Below are positions 44,231 through 58,500 of a DNA stretch of 64,000 nucleotides, piece after piece. Origin of the DNA: Vitis vinifera (lineage: Eukaryota; Streptophyta; Magnoliopsida; Vitales; Vitaceae); contig NC_081807.1 in assembly GCF_030704535.1 (NCBI RefSeq), positions 2,831,001-2,895,000 of the forward strand. Direction: 5' to 3'. Within the stretch, counting starts at the first letter, position 1; every line of letters begins with the position of its first letter. The notes beneath the pieces were generated by a model. The model was not told where the DNA came from. It saw only the letters and a program-made list of their open reading frames with translations, and did no database searches. A program made the translations under genes and the position numbers.

Positions 44231-45519
44231 AATGAGATTAACGTTCAAAAAAAAAAAAAAAGATTAGGATACAAATTAATTAGATTAAATATATGTATAT
44301 AATATAAATAAAGTAACATAATTACTGTTATTTCAAAAATGTATATTCAAGTAATGAAATTAGGGTACTAGATTGGGTTTAATTGCATACGAGATAGCTC
44401 TTATTAATGGTATTTTTTTAATTTGTTATAAAAAAAAAAATGTATATTCAATGCATCGGAGTAATATAATTAGGATATTAGGACGTATACAATAGATTGA
44501 GATGAATCGAATGCATACGTGACATCTCCTGATTGGTAACTCGCTATAACTATTTGTGCACCAAAAAGTGGATGAAGTGTTCTTATGCACATGCTACTCC
44601 AAATTGAAAATACTCGATTCCAATTTTCAAATAATGTAGCTTCTCGGGTGATTCCTTGATAAAACTACTTTTTTGTTCCATGGCCGGCCAATATTATATA
44701 TTAAGCTCATTTTGATTAATTCTAACACTTCTTTTAAAGGTTAGGATTTGAACCCATAATCTATTCTCGAACTACAATTAGGGTTTGCTAGCCTGTTACG
44801 AATTTAATCCACAATTTTAAAAATAATTTTTTGCTAGTATGTTTATATAATTGTTTTTTAAAACAATTTTTTAAAAATAAGTGAAAACAACTAAAATTAA
44901 TTAATATTTTTAAAAATAAATTTATGGCTGTGAATGGGAATGGGAATGGGAATGGGAATGGCAAACGTGGGAAGAAGGCATTAGGCATCAACATCCTGTA
45001 GTAGGACCAGTCTACCTGTCTCTCTGCCTGCTGCCGACATTTTTATGCTTTCTTCATTCTCAAAACTTTGTGGCCATTTTCAATTGGTCTTTAATCTTAA
45101 TTTTATGAAGAACTTGTATTTGGGTCCTTCACTCTTACTCTGCCCTAAGGGTAAAATCGAGAATAAAAAAGAATTAAAATATCGTAAAAATGATTTTATT
45201 TTCCCGCATTCCAAACATAGTTTTAATATCTTCCGTTGAATTTTAGTATATAATTTAGATATAATTTCAAATATAATCATATTGTTTGTATTGTGGTATA
45301 TTATCATTCTCATTTCATTTTTAATTAAAATATCGTAAAAGTGATTTTATTTTCCCGCATTCCAAACATAGTTTTAATATCTTCCGTTGAATTTTAGTAT
45401 ATAATTTAGATTTAGTTTCAAATATAATCATATTGTTTGTATTGTCGGTATATTATCATTCTCATTTCATTTTTCATATCCTCACATTTTTATATGCCGT
45501 TGGTGAGTATAAAAGCCGA
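44231..45519. other. Intergenic spacer between divergent genes
   Basis: AT-rich with no gene visible. It contains a short hexanucleotide array of GGGAAT (about five units, 44934-44961) and the 151-bp tandem duplication at 45172-45474. Confidence 0.65.
45172..45474. repeat. Near-identical 151/152-bp tandem duplication
   Basis: Copy 1 (45172-45322) and copy 2 (45323-45474) both run from AATTAAAATATCGTAAAA through CCCGCATTCCAAACATAG to TTATCATTCTCATTTCATTT. I count only about five differences and one inserted base. Such identity in non-coding DNA points to a recent event. It lies about 350 bp before the nucleotide-sugar transporter start. Confidence 0.93.
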
Positions 45520-45532
45520 CACAAAAAAGAGG

Positions 45533-45706
45533 GGCCCATTTTCACTTTACGGAAGGCGAGTAGGTGGGCCAGTTGTGTAAAGGAATATTCCAAAGATTTG
45601 TTGGTATCCAGTTCCCATCGCTGAGGCCGAGGCCCATTGGATCATTGGGTCAAATTGGTTTGTTGTGTTGTGTATATAGGCCCAGGGCTCAATGAACTAA
45701 TGGGCT
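45533..45706 (+). promoter_or_regulatory. Cluster of site II (TGGGCY/GGCCCA) elements
   Basis: GGCCCA or its complement occurs at 45533, 45565, 45631 and 45679, and TGGGCT at 45701, five in about 175 bp just before the transcriptional leader of the nucleotide-sugar transporter. Site II elements are known TCP-factor targets in plant promoters of growth-linked, constitutively expressed genes. Confidence 0.6.
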
Positions 45707-45819
45707 TGATCCTGAGTGGGAGGCCCGCTGTCACTGAAGATGCGTTGCAGCGATGAGCTCTGAGATCTCCTGATAAGGGAGAGAGATATCTCTGGGGAGG
45801 AAAGCTTGATTGTGAAGAA

Positions 45820-48800
45820 ATGGAGTATAGGAAGCTCAAAGATCTGGTATTCATCTTTCGGATCTTCGAAAATGTTGAAATCGACATTTTTCTTCTTCTT
45901 TTTGATGTTTTGATTTTCTCTTTCACTGCTTCGCTCAGTGGAACGGAATTCGAATTTGTGCTTATTCAATTTGACGGCATTTGCATTGATTTGGTCGGTT
46001 TTTACGCAATTTCTCATCTGTTTGGCCTTTCGATTGTCAAATTTTCGGTTGAAATACTCTCCCGGCTTGTCCATTGAATCGTGTTTCTTAATTGATTTAA
46101 CAACTGGAAAGTTAATACTGTTTGAAAAACCTTTGCTGCATTTCGTTAACTGTCTCCAACTTGAAATAGTCGAGTTTTGATTTCAGTGAGTTTGTGTACA
46201 CTTAGTCTGATCGAATATGTTCATTTCTTGTTGAATCATGGCCGTTGTATGTGAAATTAAATCTTAATGTTTTGTGTCTTTACTTCGAATCTTTAAACAT
46301 AGCGTTTTTTTTTTCAATTAATTAGTAAGCATAACCTTGAACAGCAGTTTTTTCAGATTGCTTATTGTGGATTTGAAACTTTGCAAGGCTGATTCCTTGT
46401 TGCTTTAATGTTTCAAATTATGTGTAATTTGTAGGACAAAGATGGTGGTGCAGGTGGTGATGATATAGAGAGCCTACGAGGGAAAGCTCTTTCTGGTGGT
46501 ATGTTTTTCCATAAAGCTCAACTTGAACTTGATCCAGCACCCAATGAGTAATTCATCTTAATTTTCGGGGATTCATGAGCCACTACATTCAGATGGTCCT
46601 TATTATTGCTATTGATCTTGCAGCTCATACAAATAATATGGCAACCTTGGGAGGCCACTCAATTGACCGCACCAAGTGGAAGCGCAAGTAAGAGCTATCA
46701 TTTTATTCTATTATCATGTGCAGGAACTATTATTTACTTTTTGATTTCTTTCTCATGGAATTAGGTCCATTGTTACACTTGCATTGACTGTTCTTACGAG
46801 TTCACAAGCCATACTAATTGTCTGGTCCAAGAGAGCCGGAAAGTACGAGTATAGTGTGACAACTGCTAATTTTTTGGTGAGGAAATAGATTTCTCTTTTT
46901 GAGGATAAATGATGGGTGTCAAGTTAATGAATTGTATTTCAAACTTCACCTTCTGTTTCCTATTCCTGAAATTAGGTGGAGACTTTGAAATGCGCATTAT
47001 CACTAGCTGCCCTGGTAAGGATCTGGGGGAATGAAGGTGTTACTGATGATAACAGGTTACCTTTCTTTTGTTATTTGTTTTTTTTTTCCTGTTCATTTCC
47101 TTTGTCATTTATTCTGTTAGCCATTAATATGAGGCAATGACTTATCTTCTGGTTTTTTTCTTATTTCCTTTAATTGTATATGCTGGATGTATGTTTTATA
47201 ACTATTAACAAAAATCAATTTGAGGGTCAAGATTAAAATCCCTCTGGTTGAAGGCTTCATTTCTGTGGTGAAGGGGTTCCTTTGAGGAAGGAAACTTGTT
47301 ATTTTGGGATTTCATTGATAGGTTGTTGTTAGCTTAGGCCCTTGTTTGTTGCTGCCATTTCCTTTCTTTTTCTGGGTGTTCTTTGTATACTCCGGCATGC
47401 TAGGATTTGCCCCCTTTCAGCTCCTTTAATATATTTTCTTGATTATCAAAATAAAATGGATTTTGTTTGAATTTTTTTTTTTTTTAATTCTTATTAGATT
47501 TTAAAAACTTTTCTGATAGGAATGCTATGTTCTGCAACTCATGTATGAGGTTGTTATAATTGGTGTTGATGTACTCTCTTGGCTTAAAGCTTTTAGGCAA
47601 GCTAAAGATGAATTTGTTGGTTTTACGTTTAGAAGTAACTGGTTAACCTAACCCAAATACATGCATCAAATGGATGGTATTATCTTATTGAGTTGGCTTA
47701 TCAGCCTGGTAGGTAATCTCTGGGGAGAAATTGTTAATTGGTTGCATTATCTTGATTGGTTGATTCTGTTTGCAACTTCAGTACCTAATCTAAATTTAAT
47801 TTCAATTGATTTGGTAGCTAGAAATGAATTTTAGCAAAGCACTTTTGTAATGGCTTGTTCTTGTGTATCTCCTGCTATTTATTAGGTTGAGTTCATCATT
47901 GGACGAAGTTATCGTTTTCCCTATACCTGCAGCACTTTACCTCGTTAAAAATTTACTTCAGGTTGGTTGTGGTAGTTTGTTTATTTTCTTTTATTTTTTA
48001 TTTTTAAAATTTTATAGTAGTTTTTGTCTTCTTGTTTTCCAAAAGTTGAGTGAATATATTTTCTCCTTTTTGTTGCAGTATTACATCTTTGCATATGTAG
48101 ATGCTCCAGGTTATCAGATACTAAAGAACCTGAATATCATCAGCACTGGTGTGTTATATCGAATTATTCTCAAGAAGAAGTGAGTCCTTCTCATTTATTA
48201 TACTGGATATTCTCCCTTGCACATGGAAAGTTTACAAACTACCCATACTAAAGTATTTTACTGCAATGACAAACAATGGTAATGCCATTTGATATATTGG
48301 TTGTCTTACTGGTATTTCCTTTATTTTAGGAGAACAAATACCAGAAAAATAAAGAGAAATAAATGAATAAATATAGTTCTTTTCCCTTTAATATGTTCTT
48401 GAGCTAACAATGTTTTTCATAAATATTAAATGCATCCATGACTTTAAGAAAATATGATTTGAGCTGCTTTTTGGCTGTTTGGACAGCAATGGAATGTGAA
48501 TTTAGCTGTTATTTTATCCACAAAACTGGAAAAAGCCAAGAAGATACACACATAGCTAGGACTTTGTGAGTTCTTATTAGTCATTTTGCTTAATTATTTT
48601 CTTTCAGGTTAAGTGAAATACAGTGGGCAGCTTTCATTCTACTATGTGCTGGTTGCACTACAGCACAACTTAATCCCTCGTAAGACTGATTCTGACTATC
48701 TTTTTAATTGCATCCTGCAATTGGGTTTATGCAAAGTTTGTTTTTTGGCATATGGAATTACTAATTTTCTGTTTCATTAAGAAAAATTTCTAGTTTTTTG

Positions 48801-51536
48801 GGCATATCTACCTCTAAAATCTCAATCCCCATGATTTGTTGACTGCATATATGGTTAATCATTTAAAAACTTTGAAGTGCTAATTAATTCCTGGAATTTG
48901 TATACCTTTTTGGTGTTCATTTAATGTTTATACAATTGGAAATGACCCTATTCTTGCAGTTCTGATCATGTTCTTCAAGCACCTTTTCAAGGTTGGATGA
49001 TGGCCATTGTAAGTTTGTTCACATTCTGATGATCCAGGAAATTGAAACAAAAAGTTGTGAAATATCCTTCGCTTATAATTATAATCATAACAGTGTTTTT
49101 CTTATTTAGGTAATGGCACTTCTAAGTGGCTTTGCTGGAGTATACACAGAGGTAAATTTTTAAAGACATTTTGAAATCCAGTTGCCTGGGTTGCAGTTCC
49201 TGTCTAAAGCATCATTTCTACTTAAATGATTTCCTCAGCTGAGTGGTCTACATAGTAACTTTTATTAATGTGTGTGCTTCTGCATTCCCCAGGCCATAAT
49301 TAAAAAGCGTCCATCAAGAAACATAAATGTGCAGAACTTCTGGTTGTATGTCTTTGGGATGGTCTTCAATGCTGTTGCAATAGTGATTCAAGATTTTGAT
49401 GCCGTCATGAACAAGTAACTTATTTTGCTATTTTCTTTTTATTCTGCTCATGCTTTCAGTTCTTGTATAATCTGCATGAAGTTTAAGCCTGATCAGGTAT
49501 GCAAAGTTTCAAACATGGGAGATGCTAATAGCTGACATCAATTTCATTCATATTATCATGTAAAACAATATTCACTAACTCGGATGATGATTGGATCATT
49601 ATTTATGAAAATTCAGCCTGCCTATTTGGATAATTTCTTTTCCCCAATGAAAGGAGCTCTATCTATCAGTAGCATTGCCTCCAAACTACTTTGGCTTGTT
49701 CATTTACTCTCAAGTCACCAAAATATACTTCTAGTTTGTTTCTGAATTATATTTATTCTTAATTCACCAAAATATACTTCTATTTTGTTTATGAAATATA
49801 ATTTATCAAAAAGGTGGAAGATAGAGGAAATTAGTTGCAAGTTAATAAGCTTCTTAATTACAAATTATATCCTTTTACCTGTTTTTGGGTGTGGCTTTGA
49901 TCGCATATTCTACATATGCCTCTTTAAACCAATATATATAAACCAATAAATATACATATATGTTGTCTTAGTTTTAAGATCTTATCAACCCCTAACTTTA
50001 ACTTCACAAGCTTCTTTGTTTTTGTTCAGGGGGTTCTTCCATGGATACTCATTAATTACAGTTCTCATGATTGTCAACCATGCACTGAGGTATTTAAAAC
50101 TTCTTTGTTTCAATAAATTTATTGGTAGTTTGTTTTCTTGCACATAGTAGATGTACTTTTCATATCAGAGCTACCACTGATTGTGCTTTTTATATCAGAT
50201 GTATCAGTAAATGTACTTCTTACTCTCAAACTCAGGTTTTTGAGTAGTGACAACTGGAGCTTAAATAGCCCTTCTGCAAATAAACTCTAATAATGACGAA
50301 TGGTATAAAATTAAGCAATGGTTGCTATAATCTACATATACCATCTCATGTTCGCTTATATTTAGGTTCCACCCAAAGGCTGGTTTTATCCTTTAGATTA
50401 GCCATTATAAGGCTCCTTTCATAGGAGTGAAAGAGATCATCTTTTGAGTCAATGAAAGGAAATTGCCTATCAAAAAAAGAAAGGGAAAAACAAAAAGTTA
50501 AATGTGAAGCAAGATACAGCATGAATCCAAAAAACTAAGCTGAGCTGATTAAGGTTTCTGAAAATGGTCGTTATAAATCTCCATTGTGATTGCTCCTTTA
50601 GGCTAAAAAGAGGAACAAAAGAACAACTAGCCTTCCCATTTACTGTACAGTACACCCAGTTGTTTGTTGCCTCTTTCCAAGCAGGCATGTCAAGATTCTT
50701 GTGCCACAACCTCGATTTATCCTGCATGGTAGGCATATGCCAAATTTTAACTTCGGAAGACTAACCTTCCACCTAAATTTTTGGTTTGGCTTGCCTGGAG
50801 CCCTTTTATCCCCAAAATGTTCTCCTTAGCAGGACCTAGACCAATTAAAAGAGCATATATCCCAGCTCCAATTGAGTTAAATAAATAAATGGCAGACATA
50901 TAAATTAATAACATTACAAAGTTTTCTATATTAGTGACTATTTCTTTTTCTCATGAGTTCTGGCTGCTCCGTATCATCTACATCCATTCTGAATCATACC
51001 AACAATTTGTTGTTTTTCACAGTGGAATTGCAGTGTCTATGGTAATGAAGTATGCTGACAATATTGTGAAGGTAAAACAAAGACTATTACTTGAGGATGT
51101 GTTACAGAGTGTTGATCAAAATTGAGTTCACATTTTCTCTGCTCACAATGGAGCTTCGAATATTTAGTTAGCTCTCCCACCTTTTGCAGGTGTATTCTAC
51201 CTCAGTGGCGATGCTCCTCACCGCACTTGTTTCTGTATTTCTGTTTGGTTTTCATCTCTCCCTCGCCTTCTTCCTCGGCTCAACGTAAGTACTTGTTACA
51301 AGACATAGTTGCTTCAATTATAACCTATTTATCAGATGACGAACCGCCTAGTGTTTTTTATCCCACTAATAATTAACCGAACCCATGATTGCCCATCCAA
51401 ATAAACTTTAACAAGTTTGTGAAGCAAATTAAAAACGGATTTAATTCCTTGATTCTAACCAATTTTATCTATTTTTTATTTCAGTGTTGTCTCTGTCTCA
51501 ATATATTTGCACTCCATTGGAAAGCTGCAAAGATGA
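45820..51536 (+). CDS. Nucleotide-sugar transporter (CMP-sialic-acid-transporter-like, At4g35335 type)
   Basis: Fifteen coding exons: 45820-45846, 46435-46498, 46624-46687, 46765-46876, 46976-47055, 47886-47961, 48079-48179, 48608-48679, 48960-49008, 49110-49151, 49293-49414, 50030-50089, 51023-51071, 51190-51284 and 51485-51536; 354 aa. The protein begins MEYRKLKDLDKDGGAGGDD, then a soluble stretch to about residue 50, then about ten membrane spans of the drug/metabolite-transporter fold (Pfam Nuc_sug_transp). Diagnostic segments: LTSSQAILIVWSKRAGKYEY, QYYIFAYVDAPGYQILKNLN, GFAGVYTEAIIKKRPSRNIN and SMVMKYADNIVKVYSTSVAM. It should import nucleotide sugars into the Golgi or ER lumen. Plants have little or no sialic acid, and the related ROCK1 carries UDP-GlcNAc/GalNAc, so the true substrate is open. 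A shorter start at the internal Met of exon 3 (MATLGGHSID) is possible, but the MEYRKLKD start is shared with relatives. Confidence 0.9.
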
Positions 51537-53590
51537 TGACCGACGTTGCCTTGCCACCATCCTTGCCCACTCGAGAAGCTGTGAAGATAAGGACCAACTT
51601 CCATTTGCTGCCTCGCCAACTGAGCTGTTCACGAAAACACCAATGGCGTGAGATCTTTTGTTCCATTTTACTTCCAATTAATATTTGATGTTACCAATTC
51701 AAAATATAGATTAGGTAGTATATGCCACTTAACACTGAATGTATGTCACTGCCGCCGCTGCTCATTACAAGATTGACAAGCTTGAATTTGCTTGAGCGAC
51801 AGCGGTACCTCAACGTGATGGGTTTCATCTTTTAGAATCTGATTCATTGTTTTTAACTACATTTGAGCCAATTTTTCTGTTTTTTTCTGTCTTTTTCTTG
51901 CCAAAGTCCAAAAATTTTATCTTTAACAACTTCCATTTCAATGTGAAATAATTAATGGAAGCAATGGTTGCTATATGGGAAACTATGTAACCAATTTGAA
52001 ATAGTAAAAGCTCTCATATAAAAATAGAAAATACTATTAACTTATATATACTCTTATACAAAAATTACAAAACTTACCCTTGTTTTTTTAAAAAAATTAC
52101 TTCAAATATTTTCAAATTTAAAATAATGCCTTATAAATGTCCTAAGAGTTTTTGTATTTTATATTAGAAGTTACTACTTACTACTAATGAAAATGTATGA
52201 TTGTTCTTAAAAACATTTTTTTTTTTTTTTGGAAAAAAAAATAGGAAAACATATTTGAAAGAAAGTACGGTGTTTTCTAAGAGCATATTTTAATTGTTTT
52301 TACTTATTTTTTCAAGACTATTTTAAAAAATAATTAGACAAATACGAAGAATAGTTGCAAGTAAAACATTACATAAAACCTTTTTTTTAAAAATATTTGG
52401 AAATAAAGAAAACAAATTTAAAATGTTTCAAGTTTCTAAATAATTTTTTTAAAAAAAGAAAATATCATAGAACTATTTTTGAAAATACTTCTCAAAAAAT
52501 AGAAATTGTTCTTTAAAAAAAAAAATTATGAGTATGTTTGGAAGTATTTTTTTTAAAACAGTTTTTAGAAATCTAAATTGTTCTTAACTCATTCTCTAGA
52601 TTTTTAAATATGTTTTAAAAAATAAATTTTATATATTTCACTTTATTTTTAAACATTCTCCATTTTTTAAAACAACACTAAAAAAACAAGGGAAAACAAT
52701 TAAATTTGAAAACATCATATTTTTTTAAAGAATTGAAAACTGTTTTCTATTTTCTAATTATCAATATATTTTCCAGTTTTTTTCTATATTAAAGAATAGA
52801 AAACTATTTTACCAAACAAGACTTTTATCTTTTCAAAAAAAAAAAAAAAAAATCAATTTTCAAAAATGATCATAAATAGTTTTTGAAAATAGTCAAACAA
52901 ATCGCCTTTAATATTTACTTTCAACTTAGAGGGTGTTTAGTAAATATTTTACAAATAAATTTATTACTTAAAATTAATGAAAATAAATATAAGTTAAAAT
53001 CAATAAAGATAAATATTAGTTAAAATTAAAAAGCCTAAATATAGAAATTTTATAATTTAGAATAAATTAATTTAACTAAACAACCTTAATACTTAAAAAT
53101 AAAAAATAAAAAATAAAAAATAAATTTTAAGTCGTTAAATAATAAAAATAAATTTTTACCAAACACCCTCAATCAATATTTTTAAGTTATTTTTGTTAAA
53201 AATAAGATACTTTTTTTTATGTTTAAAAAGTTAGTTCAATTAAATAAAATTCTCTTTCCAAATGCAGTGGAAGGTCACTTTCCTTCTAAGACAAATTAAG
53301 TTGCAAGACTTAATTAAAGATTTCACCGGATGTTTTGTCTGAAGAAGATGCACATGTTAATCATCCCTGACCATTGCAATTATGAGCCGTTCTTCCTCTC
53401 AGCTTGTAGAATACACACCTTCTTTCAGCCATTCATTATCTCAATATTTACCTGAAAACCAGGTGTTCCAGTATCTGGTAAAGGAATGAGCATGCTTGGA
53501 ACAAAAGCTTGCCAAAAGAACCAGCCTTAAAGCCTCAGTATTCCATAAAAACAATTCAACCACTTGACTTGGAAGCAACACTGAAACCAT
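51537..53590. other. AT-rich intergenic region with MITE-like remnants
   Basis: The transporter 3' UTR probably ends near 51900. The remainder is A/T-rich with the short TIR element at 52929-53170 and words such as TGTTTGGAAGTATTTTTTTT near 52534 that look like further TIR-element debris. No gene was recognised on either strand. Confidence 0.6.
52929..53170. mobile_element. Short TIR element (MITE), 242 bp
   Basis: Left end GAGGGTGTTTAGTAAATATT; right end on the minus strand GAGGGTGTTTGGTAAAAATT. The interior is A/T-rich with no coding capacity and short AAATAAA repeats. No convincing target duplication was found, so the superfamily is left open. Confidence 0.65.
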
Positions 53591-53607
53591 AACTATATAT
53601 ATATATC
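53591..53607 (+). promoter_or_regulatory. TATA box of the XCP gene
   Basis: ACTATATATATATATCTC lies 62-78 bp before the XCP start codon, fitting a TATA box followed by a short leader (CACACATATACTTATC...). Confidence 0.6.
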
Positions 53608-53668
53608 TCAACACCCTCATCCTCCTCATTCACACATATACTTATCTTACCCTTCTTCCTCATCAGCA

Positions 53669-55005
<1,337 letters not shown>

Positions 55006-55243
55006 TCAATCGTTCTGGGCTTCCCTGCTAAACATAAATGTCATCATTCATTTTACCTATGTTAACCCTTTATATTTCTCCTGCTGTTTTTTCTTTTTCC
55101 TTTTTGTTTTTCATTGGATTGGTGAAGCTTAATTGTGTAAGCTACTGATGTTCATCAATAAAATTATGGAATTTCCAGACAAGTACCTAAAACAATCAAA
55201 AGAATAGCAGCAAAGTTCATCCTTTCTAATAAACACAAGAGAA

Positions 55244-55275
<32 letters not shown>

Positions 55276-55596
55276 CCTAAAAAAACCCAAACAATTGCAA
55301 TGAAGTTCATGCAATTTCCAAAGCATAAAAGAAACCAAAAACAATGGTACAAGAGAGAGAGAACAATCAGAGCAAAGTTCATGCAATTTCTAATAAATAC
55401 AAGAGAAGCCTAAAAACAATCAGATGGAGCAGCTCTTCTTATGTATGCAAGGAGTTTTTCAGCATTTTCTTTAATTTATTGATACTAAAACTTCAGCATA
55501 AGACATAAGTTCCACAAGGACAAAATACCTTGTGCTACATGGGTTGAAGGCTCCAATATAAATCAATTCGATAAAAAATAGTAGTAAGAATTGACA
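55006..55596. other. Tail-to-tail spacer between XCP and DUF89 genes
   Basis: This holds the two 3' UTRs. It contains a (TG)n/(AG)n microsatellite at about 55247-55276 and a repeated word (CAAAGTTCATGCAATTTC and CAAAGTTCATCC types) at about 55210, 55300 and 55373, a small degenerate tandem repeat. No gene is seen. Confidence 0.6.
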
Positions 55597-58500
55597 TTAA
55601 CTCAAAACTTCATTGTATTTGAAGACACAGTCATAAAGCCGCCCTCCAAGGAACTGGGCAACCTCTAGATGCTTCACCTATAAAGAGACAAGGAGAAAAG
55701 GTAAACAGAGACCGTCAGAAAATTAATGAATCTCAGTTAACCGAGTTTCTCAAAACAACAAGAACAATACGAGTAAAATCATTACCATTCCAATTTTGAG
55801 TGAATCACACTTAAATTGAGCATAAAGGTTTGTCTCTATTCCACGACCCTGCCAAAGGTAACAGAAGGTCAAATATACGTAAGTTGGGAGTTTGAGCCTA
55901 TTCAGCAATTAGCAATTAGCCATTATTTAATCAATCCAAGACATAGACGATATAAACAGAAAGGCTATCAATATCTTTAGGTTACAGTTCCTATTTGATC
56001 ATGAGTTGTTTTTTCTGCTCTAGAGTCTAAATATCCACTAACTCATCCTCTGAAAGACTCAAAACATAGTGTGATCTAAAAAACTTTCCCTGCACAAAAT
56101 TTTGTGATACTAGTTATGCCTTGCCAATGCCAACCTCTTATTTGAGAAGTCATTTAAAGTGGGGAAATAAGGAAAATGTTTCATGAATCTACTGGCTGCT
56201 TACCATTCCTTCCAATATGACAAGGTCAGCATCACTAGCCAGGTAGGCAAGCTCTTGCGATATTCTTGTAAGATCAATAACCTGTAATGAGGGGTAAGGA
56301 GAATGAGGTTATTATCATATAACTACGACGTCCAACAAGTTTTGGACATCAGAGAGAAAATCTCCATTTGTGACATAAATAAAGGGCAGCAGTTTGAGTT
56401 TCTTACCGGTAAATCATTACCAGAATTGGCAATCAAAAGATTAGAAGTATCAACACCCACCAGCTGCCCATTTTCATCCTTCAACTGGCAAATCACAATA
56501 CTAAATTTCAGACTAAGCAAAGAAATGTTCATAATCATGGATGTGTAAGAAAGTACTCTTCATCACCTTTGCTATTATCTCAATTAGTTCAGGGTAAGTT
56601 ACATCATTGATTGAAGGTAAATCGTTAGCTGCCAAGACAACCTGCATTAAGTCAACATAGAAACCATAAAAATAGTGAATAATAATCTGGATAATTGATA
56701 CCAAAGAAACTCTGGAAATGAAGGTGGTGATTTAGTACTTGGAGACCAAAAATGAAAAACATTACCATGTGAGATTTGAGATAGTGTCACCAAAGATGGA
56801 TTACAAATTTGCTTGAGTATTTTATTTATTTATTTTTATGATAGGCCCTTTTTCTTTAGTTCAAAATTTTCCCTCCTGAGCATTGAACTTGGAACCTCCT
56901 TCATCTCCACCAAACCCTTTGCCGCTTGAGATAGGCTTTAGGGGTCAAATTTGCTTAGAATTGAATGACTTATTCAACCCAAATCTCCCCCCAAGCACAA
57001 GGAAAACAAAATTAAGTTTGAGTCAAATAAATTTCTTCTCTCTTCATTCTCTAACTTTATTAATCCTTCCACACAAAGAGAAGTTGTAAATGTGTGAAAT
57101 TTTTATATAATTTTCATTATATTTTTTTTTAACTTCATGGCTTTCCATCATAATCAAACAAGAAATTGCTATTCGATAAAAAATAAAAAATAAATCCTTT
57201 CTTTTGCAATTTCCAAGATCTAAATGGAGCACAAGTTCAATAACTAAAAACATGAGAAAGACATGAGAGATGCCACCAATTAAGAGCAAGAGGAGGGAAG
57301 TCATCTAAGATGGTTCCACCACTGTGGGTAACAAGACAAGAATGCAGCAATATAGTACAGAGGAGTGATTTAATTCAGGTTAGGGATTCATGTAGTCAAT
57401 CTCGAGTGGTTGAGATTTATACTTTTTTAGTTGAGTTGAGCTAGTAAAATAAGTGTTAATGTATATTAGACAAGTAACCTGATGTCCATGTTTGATAAAT
57501 CAATTTTGAGAAGTCAGGTAAACAATAAACACATTTTTCTTTTCACTCTTTGGAGTTTATTGATTGCTCAGGGTGGGGAGGCCTCCGCTTTGGGTACAGA
57601 GTTTTTTTTTTCCCTTTGCCAATTGGTGCTCTCTTATACTTTCTGAATACCAGGGATATGACCCCTTTGTTGTTGGGCACCTTTTAATATATCACTTATT
57701 CACCTAACAAAAAAACCAATGAAAACTTTTTCTGGTTTGACACAAAGTGAACAATTAAAAGTTCAGTCATTCACTTATGTTGAACTCATGTTTTCCAGAA
57801 GGAAAAACTTTCCCACTTTCAATATCAGGAAGAGCTAGATATCATAAAGGCAACAGGTTATGAATGCAAACCTGTGACCCACATCGGAGTAACTCTCTTG
57901 CAAACGGCAAAATACCCAAAATGATGTCCGCACCAGAATTATCAACAAAAATTATTACCTGTCATGAGAGATGAATGAGCTGATTGGTGCAGGTAAAGAA
58001 GAAACAGATTAATGACTTCTTTACTAACATGGATAAATTGAAAACTTAATTAGAAGTAAGAGGCCATTGAATAAAATAAATCACATATGGAACTTACCTT
58101 TTTCCAAGATTTTCTACTCCATTTCAGTTTAAAAGAGTCCAAATCATCAATAACCCAAGGTCGAGGGACAAGGTTCTGACAACTAGCCAGAAAGGACATC
58201 CCATCCTTTGAGAAAACCTCTGCAAGCTTCAAGAAGCAGAAAAAGGAGTGATATAACAATGGAAGTGCTACTGAAATTGTTTGAATGTTTAAACCTATTT
58301 CTATACTATTAGAAAAGATTTGTACAAAACCCAAGAACCAAATGATATAAATTCATCACTACCTAAATATTACAGTGTTATAAAAAAATTAAATAAAAAA
58401 GAAAAGAAAAGAGGTCCATTTCACAATAAGTTGAAAATTACAAAGTAAGATTAATAATAAAGTCTTCCAGTTATGATGGGTTTAATACATTTTGAGGCAC

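Noticed and set aside
44934-44961. GGGAAT hexanucleotide array as interstitial telomere sequence
   Set aside because: The plant telomere repeat is TTTAGGG. This unit differs and has only about five copies, so it is a plain microsatellite.
50470-50736. 88-codon minus-strand frame in a nucleotide-sugar-transporter intron, considered as a transposon remnant
   Set aside because: I could not match it to a reverse transcriptase, integrase or transposase, and the flanks show no borders.
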